64,000 nucleotides of DNA, from NCBI RefSeq assembly GCF_040643635.1, contig NZ_JBEYUS010000014.1:1-64000 (forward strand), in the 5' to 3' direction. Positions 59,892 through 64,000 of the stretch are shown piece by piece. Both the position numbers and the translations under genes were made by a program. The DNA comes from Saccharopolyspora_C sp040643635 (GTDB lineage Bacteria; Actinomycetota; Actinomycetes; Mycobacteriales; Pseudonocardiaceae). Each line of letters begins with the position of its first letter. The stretch's first letter is position 1. Under the pieces are notes generated by a model that was not told the origin of the DNA, ran no database searches, and saw nothing but the letters and a program-made list of their open reading frames with translations.

Positions 59892-61529
59892 TCAGAGCTC
59901 CACGACTCGACCATCGTCGACCTGCAACCGCCGCGTCACGTGCACCGCGTCCAGCATCCGGCGGTCGTGCGTCACCAGCAGCAGGGTGCCGGAGTACGAC
60001 GCCAGCGCCGACTCCAGCTGCTCGATCGCAGGCAGGTCCAGGTGGTTCGTCGGCTCGTCCAGCACCAGCAGGTTCACCCCGCGCGCCTGCAGCAGCGCCA
60101 GCGCCGCCCGCGTCCGCTCCCCCGGCGACAAGGTGTGCGCGGGGCGCAGCACGTGCACCGCGAGCAGCCCGAACTTCGCCAGCAGCGTGCGGACCTCGGC
60201 GGTCGGCCAGTCCGGCACCTGCGCGGCGAACGCGTCCAGCAGCGCCTCCGCGCCGAAGAACAACCCGCGCGCCTGATCGACCTCGCCGACCACCACGCCG
60301 GAGCCCAGCGCGGCGCGGCCCTCGTCCGGGGCGAGCCTGCCCAGCAGCGCGGCCAGCAACGTCGACTTCCCGGCGCCGTTCGCGCCGGTGATCGCCACCC
60401 GGTCCGCCCAGTCGACCTGCAGGTCCACCGGCCCCAGCGCCCACGGGCCGCGGCGCAGCACCGCGCCGTGCAGGGTCGCCACCACCGAACCGGAGCGGGG
60501 CGCGGCGGCGATGCTCATCCGCAGCTCCCACTCCTTGCGCGGCTCCTCCACCACGTCGAGGCGTTCGATCATGCGCTCGGTCTGCCGCGCCTTCGCCGCC
60601 TGCTTCTCGGTGGCCTCGCTGCGGAACTTGCGGCCCACCTTGTCGTTGTCGGACGCCTTGCGGCGGGCGTTCTTCACGCCCTTCTCCATCCACGAGCGCT
60701 GCGAGCGGGCCCGGGATTCCAGCGCCGCGCGGGTGTCGGCGTACTCGTCGTACTGCTCGCGGGCGTGCCTGCGCGCGACCTCCCGCTCCTCCAGGTAGGC
60801 CGCGTAGCCGCCGCCGAACGACCGCACCTGCTGCTGCGCCAGGTCCAGCTCGACCACCCTGGTCACGGTGCGCGCCAGGAACTCGCGGTCGTGGCTGACC
60901 AGCACCGTTCCCGCGCGCAGCTCGGCGACGAAGCGCTCCAGCCGCTCCAGACCGCCCAGGTCCAGGTCGTTCGTCGGCTCGTCGAGCAGGAACACGTCGT
61001 AGCGGCTCAGCAGCAGCGAAGCCATGCCGGCGCGCGCCGCCTGCCCGCCGGACAGGCTCGTCATCGGCTGTTCCAACGCCGTGTCCAGCCCGATCTCCGC
61101 GACGACGTCCTCGGCGCGTTCGGCCAGGTCAGCACCACCGAGCGCCAGCCAACGGTCCAGCGCCGTGCTGTACGCGTCGTCCGAACCCGCCGCGCCCTCG
61201 GTGAGCGCTTCCGTCGCCGCGTCCAGTTCCCGCTGCGCCGCCGCCACACCCGTGCGCCGGGCGAGGAACGCCTGCACCGACTCGCCCGGAATCCGGTCCG
61301 GTTCCTGCGGCAGGTAGCCGATCGTCGCGGTCGGCGGGCTCAACCGCACCGAACCGTCCGTCGCCGGCACCAGGCCGGCGAGCATCCGCAGCAGCGTCGA
61401 CTTGCCCGCGCCGTTCACCCCGACCAGGCCCACCACGTCGCCGGGAGCGACGACCAGATCCAGGCCGGAGAACAGGACGCGCTCGCCGTGACCTGCGGCG
61501 AGCCCCTTCGCGACGAGTGTGGCGCTCAT
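59892..61529 (-). CDS. ABC-F family ATPase
   Basis: A 545-residue protein with two ATPase domains and no membrane helices. Walker A motifs are GVNGAGKST and GANGAGKST; signatures LSGGQAARAGM and LSPGERTRAAL; Walker B FLLDEPTNDLDL and LVLDEPTNHLDL. A charged interdomain linker (RSWMEKGVKNARRKASDNDK) is present. ABC-F proteins act on the ribosome, some giving antibiotic resistance. Which type this is cannot be told from sequence by eye. Confidence 0.92.
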   Translation of the reverse strand: MSATLVAKGLAAGHGERVLFSGLDLVVAPGDVVGLVGVNGAGKSTLLRMLAGLVPATDGSVRLSPPTATIGYLPQEPDRIPGESVQAFLARRTGVAAAQRELDAATEALTEGAAGSDDAYSTALDRWLALGGADLAERAEDVVAEIGLDTALEQPMTSLSGGQAARAGMASLLLSRYDVFLLDEPTNDLDLGGLERLERFVAELRAGTVLVSHDREFLARTVTRVVELDLAQQQVRSFGGGYAAYLEEREVARRHAREQYDEYADTRAALESRARSQRSWMEKGVKNARRKASDNDKVGRKFRSEATEKQAAKARQTERMIERLDVVEEPRKEWELRMSIAAAPRSGSVVATLHGAVLRRGPWALGPVDLQVDWADRVAITGANGAGKSTLLAALLGRLAPDEGRAALGSGVVVGEVDQARGLFFGAEALLDAFAAQVPDWPTAEVRTLLAKFGLLAVHVLRPAHTLSPGERTRAALALLQARGVNLLVLDEPTNHLDLPAIEQLESALASYSGTLLLVTHDRRMLDAVHVTRRLQVDDGRVVEL

Positions 61530-61617
61530 AAGGACTGCGATCCTAATCCCCGCTCACCGCGGGGCCGCGCCCTCGTCCCCGCGTCCTCGTCCCCGCGCCC
61601 GGCCCCGCCGCGCGGGA

Positions 61618-62178
61618 CTACGCGGTCCGGCCGAGGACCGTGCCGTGCGGAATCCCGTCCAGGGCCTTCTCGAACTGTTCCAGCACGTCGGCCAGCGGAG
61701 CCGAGCTGTCCTCGTGGATCGCCAGGTCCTCGCCGGTGACGGTCAGGTGCTTGTCGATGAGGAAGAAGCTCTGCACCACGTGCCGCGCACCCAGCGAACT
61801 CACCACCGGGCGCAGCCCGTAGTCCAGCGCCAGCACGTGCGCCAAGCTGCCGCCGGTGGCCAGCGGCAGCACCGCCTTGCCGGTGAACCCGAACTGCGGC
61901 AGCAGGTCCAGGAACACCTTCAACAGCCCCGAGTAGGCGGCCTTGTAGGTGGGCGTGGCGAGCACGATGCCGTCGGCGCGCCCGACCTTCGCCACCGCGT
62001 CGGCGATCTCGGCGTCGCTCGTGTCCGCACCCAGCAGCGCTTCGGCGGGCAGGGTGCGCAGCCGCAGGTGCTCGGCGCGGCGGCCGGACGCGGTGAGCCT
62101 GCGCGCCAGGTGCTCGGCGACGCGTTCGGTCTTGGAGGTCTTCGAAGGGCTACCGGAAATGACCAGGACGGTGGACAC
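61618..62178 (-). CDS. ssuE: NADPH-dependent FMN reductase, SsuE-like
   Basis: A 186-residue flavodoxin-fold reductase that would supply FMNH2 to SsuD. VLVISGSPSKTSKTERVAEHL binds FMN, ATPTYKAAYSGLLKVFLDLLPQ is the SsuE-type signature, and LATGGSLAHVLALDYGLRPVV follows. The start GTG at 62178 has GAGGAG seven bases upstream. A Cys leader peptide lies upstream, as at ssuD, which supports a joint sulfonate-sulfur role. Confidence 0.88.
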   Translation of the reverse strand: MSTVLVISGSPSKTSKTERVAEHLARRLTASGRRAEHLRLRTLPAEALLGADTSDAEIADAVAKVGRADGIVLATPTYKAAYSGLLKVFLDLLPQFGFTGKAVLPLATGGSLAHVLALDYGLRPVVSSLGARHVVQSFFLIDKHLTVTGEDLAIHEDSSAPLADVLEQFEKALDGIPHGTVLGRTA

Positions 62179-62251
62179 GCGCGTTCTCCTCACGGGGGTG
62201 GCCGGTGATCCGAGGCGGGGAAACGAACCGGGGCAGTCCACAGTGGAATGA

Positions 62252-62374
62252 TCAGTGAGCTGCGGAGGCGCCGGTCCGGCGGCGGGAACGACACCCCTGC
62301 GCCGCGACGCGCAGCAGATCCACGTGGCGGCGCTCGGTCAACGACGCCGGGAGGGCGGGCAGGTCCGGGAGCAC
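62252..62374 (-). CDS. Cys-containing leader peptide upstream of the SsuE-like gene
   Basis: A 40-residue frame, GTG at 62374, containing SLTERRHVDLLRVAAQGC followed by an Arg-rich tail. The N-terminal part is longer than in the other two leaders. The GTG is six bases after the -10, so a leaderless start is expected. A TTG just before TERRHVDL could be an alternative start. Confidence 0.7.
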   Translation of the reverse strand: MLPDLPALPASLTERRHVDLLRVAAQGCRSRRRTGASAAH

Positions 62375-62380
62375 GGAACC

Positions 62381-62410
62381 ATCGCAACACCGGCTCGAAC
62401 GGGGTGTCAA
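62381..62410 (-). promoter_or_regulatory. Promoter of the SsuE leader
   Basis: On the minus strand TTGACA (62405-62410), an 18-bp spacer and TGCGAT (62381-62386), with the leader GTG six bases further on. Confidence 0.55.
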
Positions 62411-62465
62411 CCAGACGGGACGCGAATCCCAACTCGCGGAACCGGGAATCCCTCCCGGCGGCGCG

Positions 62466-63410
62466 TCAGTCCGCCGCGCCCCGGCTCAGGCGGTCCAGCC
62501 GCCGCGGCGTCGGCCACTTCACGTGCGACGCCCAGCCGAAGCGCTCGAACAACCAGATCACCCGGGCCGACACGTCGATCTGCCCGCGCCGCACGCCGTG
62601 CCGCGCGCACGTCGGATCGGCGTGGTGCAGGTTGTGCCACGACTCACCCATGCTCAGCAGCGCCAGCGGCCAGAAGTTCGCCGCCTTGTCCCGGCTCTTG
62701 AACGGCCGCTCCCCGATCAAGTGGCAGATCGAGTTCACCGACCACGTCACGTGGTGCAGGAACGCCACCCGCACCAGGCCCGCCCAGAAGAACGCCGTCC
62801 ACGCGCCCCACCACGTGCCCGTCACCGCGCCACCCAGCACCGCGGGCAGCAGCAACGTCAACACCGTCAACGGCCCGAACAGCCGGTGCACCAGCACGAT
62901 GTCCCGATCCGCCATCAGGTCCGGCGCGAACCGCTCGCGGTTCGTCAGGTCCCGCTCGAAGAGCCACCCCATGTGCGCGTGCCAGAACCCGCGCGCCAAC
63001 GCCAGCGGTGACGTGCCGAACGCCCACGGCGAATGCGGATCGCCCTCCCGGTCCGAGAACGCGTGGTGCCTGCGGTGATCCGCCACCCAGTGCATCACCG
63101 GACCCTGCACCGACATGCTGCCCGCCACCGCCAGCGACACCCGCAACCAGCGCTTCGCGCGGAACGCGCCGTGCGTGAAGTACCGGTGGAAACCCACCGT
63201 CACCCCGAGGATCGTGAACACGTAGAAACCCGCGGCCAACCCCACGTCCCACCAGCTCAGGCCCCACCCCCACGCCAGCGGCACCGCGGCCAGCAACGCC
63301 AGGAACGGCAGCAGGATGAACACGTAGACCGACAGCTGCGGCGCCCACCCCCGACGCCCGGCCAGCAGCGGCGCCCGTTCCTTGCCTGCGGTGGATTCGG
63401 TGGTGACCAT
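62466..63410 (-). CDS. Membrane fatty-acid (acyl-CoA) desaturase
   Basis: A 314-residue integral-membrane di-iron desaturase. The histidine boxes HRYFTH, HRRHH and HNLHH are complete, and the hydrophobic segments around them fit the stearoyl-CoA delta-9 type. The ATG at 63410 begins MVTTESTAGKERAP. It should introduce double bonds into membrane lipid chains. The 136 bp to the next gene upstream show nothing of note. Confidence 0.93.
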   Translation of the reverse strand: MVTTESTAGKERAPLLAGRRGWAPQLSVYVFILLPFLALLAAVPLAWGWGLSWWDVGLAAGFYVFTILGVTVGFHRYFTHGAFRAKRWLRVSLAVAGSMSVQGPVMHWVADHRRHHAFSDREGDPHSPWAFGTSPLALARGFWHAHMGWLFERDLTNRERFAPDLMADRDIVLVHRLFGPLTVLTLLLPAVLGGAVTGTWWGAWTAFFWAGLVRVAFLHHVTWSVNSICHLIGERPFKSRDKAANFWPLALLSMGESWHNLHHADPTCARHGVRRGQIDVSARVIWLFERFGWASHVKWPTPRRLDRLSRGAAD

Positions 63411-63546
63411 CGCGCGAGAACCTCGAATCTGGCGGGAGCTGGGACCGTGCGCTCCACATTCCAGGTACCCGAGCCGCCCGGCAACGAACCGCACCCCACA
63501 CCGCGGTGAACTTCGCCTGATCAGGGTGAATCCAGGCCGGTGGGGT

Positions 63547-64000
63547 TCAGCGCGTCACCACCTGGGCGAGGACCATCGAGAACGCGTCCCGGTCCACCGC
63601 GGCCGGCTCCGCCGCCAGCCACTCGCCGATCTCGCGGACGAAGCCCTCCGGCGTCAGCGGTTCCACCGGCGCCGCCGCGTCCGACTCGCCGATGCTCACC
63701 TCACCGGCCCGGTTCGGGTAGAGCAGCAGCACGCCGCGCACTTCGACCTCCGGCAGCAGCGCCTCGAACGCCGCGACACCCTCGCCGAGCCGCGTGGTGC
63801 CACCGCGGAACACGTGGCCGTTGCGCCACACCTCGCCGTCCTCGTCCACCTCGTAGTGGCCGGGCAACCACCGCTTCGACTCGACCAGCACCAGCCGCCT
63901 GCCGCACAGCACCGCGTGATCCACGTCCGCGAACACCGAACCCGGCCAGGCCACGCCGTGGAAGATCCGCACCCCCGGCAGCCGCGTCAGGTGGTCCGCC
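63547..64000 (-). CDS. NERD-domain protein, partial at window end
   Basis: The gene runs off the right edge; 151 codons are visible. DHLTRLPGVRIFHGVAWPG, DVDHAVLCGRRLVLVESKRW and the following YEVDEDGEVWRNG match the nuclease-related NERD domain with its Asp and Glu-x-Lys active-site pattern. It is expected to bind or cut DNA; the biological role of stand-alone NERD proteins is poorly known. The C-terminal part has no other motif I recognise. Confidence 0.75.
   Translation of the reverse strand, partial: ADHLTRLPGVRIFHGVAWPGSVFADVDHAVLCGRRLVLVESKRWLPGHYEVDEDGEVWRNGHVFRGGTTRLGEGVAAFEALLPEVEVRGVLLLYPNRAGEVSIGESDAAAPVEPLTPEGFVREIGEWLAAEPAAVDRDAFSMVLAQVVTR

Noticed and set aside
1..64000. Search for tRNA, rRNA, insertion sequences, transposase or integrase genes
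   Set aside because: I saw no cloverleaf-like tRNA sequence, rRNA segment or transposase/integrase motif. The accessory segment at 50-54 kb therefore has no visible mobility gene.

Overview
The window is chromosomal DNA of a high-GC actinomycete. Heavy G/C third positions, frequent GTG starts, ATGA/GTGA gene overlaps, a conservon (roadblock/DUF742/GTPase/P450 operon), XRE-DUF397 modules, a BioQ-type biotin repressor and F420-type enzymes all point to Pseudonocardiaceae, most likely Saccharopolyspora or a relative. The genus is an inference from gene content only.

0-13.3 kb is a quaternary-amine and one-carbon catabolic region. It holds glyA (partial), dimethylglycine oxidase, a methenyl-THF cyclodeaminase-like protein, FolD, L-serine dehydratase and formyl-THF deformylase in one operon. 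These are followed by a Rieske quaternary-ammonium oxygenase, a ProP-like symporter, a Rieske ferredoxin, its reductase and a FadR/GntR regulator. Together they could import glycine betaine, demethylate it, move the methyl carbons through folate and turn glycine/serine into pyruvate. Four near-identical 12-bp sites lie at the start points of glyA, the oxidase operon, the symporter and the regulator, so the regulon can be read from the DNA.

13.4-25.5 kb is mixed metabolism: a small Cys-rich protein, a DJ-1-like protein divergent from an XRE regulator plus glycosyltransferase, a secreted glycosidase, an LCP cell-wall ligase, TatA, a P450, an amidase and a GNAT. 25.8-30.6 kb is bioQ with a bioBAFD operon. 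30.6-39.6 kb has an SDR, a heterodimeric ABC exporter, a Tat-exported cholesterol-oxidase-like enzyme with a TetR regulator, an F420-type oxidoreductase and a PAP2 phosphatase. 40-45.2 kb is a complete conservon ending in a CYP157-like/CYP154-like P450 pair. 45.3-49.9 kb holds SixA, an alcohol-dehydrogenase-like protein with AraC, and an MFS exporter.

50-54.3 kb is accessory. It has a DddA-like (SCP1.201) deaminase toxin with an Imm1 immunity gene, bracketed by a 122-bp direct repeat, then a symporter, two DUF397 genes and a decayed XRE gene. 54.7-62.4 kb contains ssuD and an ssuE-like gene. These two and the 51.9-kb symporter each sit behind a leaderless Cys-containing leader peptide, which suggests a cysteine-responsive sulfur regulon. 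Also here are a TetR-controlled reductase set and an ABC-F protein. A desaturase and a partial NERD protein close the window.

Three patterns cut across the window. (1) A palindromic element with compensatory stem changes sits in four junctions between convergent genes. (2) Three leader peptides and one truncated relic share a promoter geometry. (3) Short-period repeat arrays (14-18 bp and about 50 bp) occupy several gaps and run into folD and tatA.
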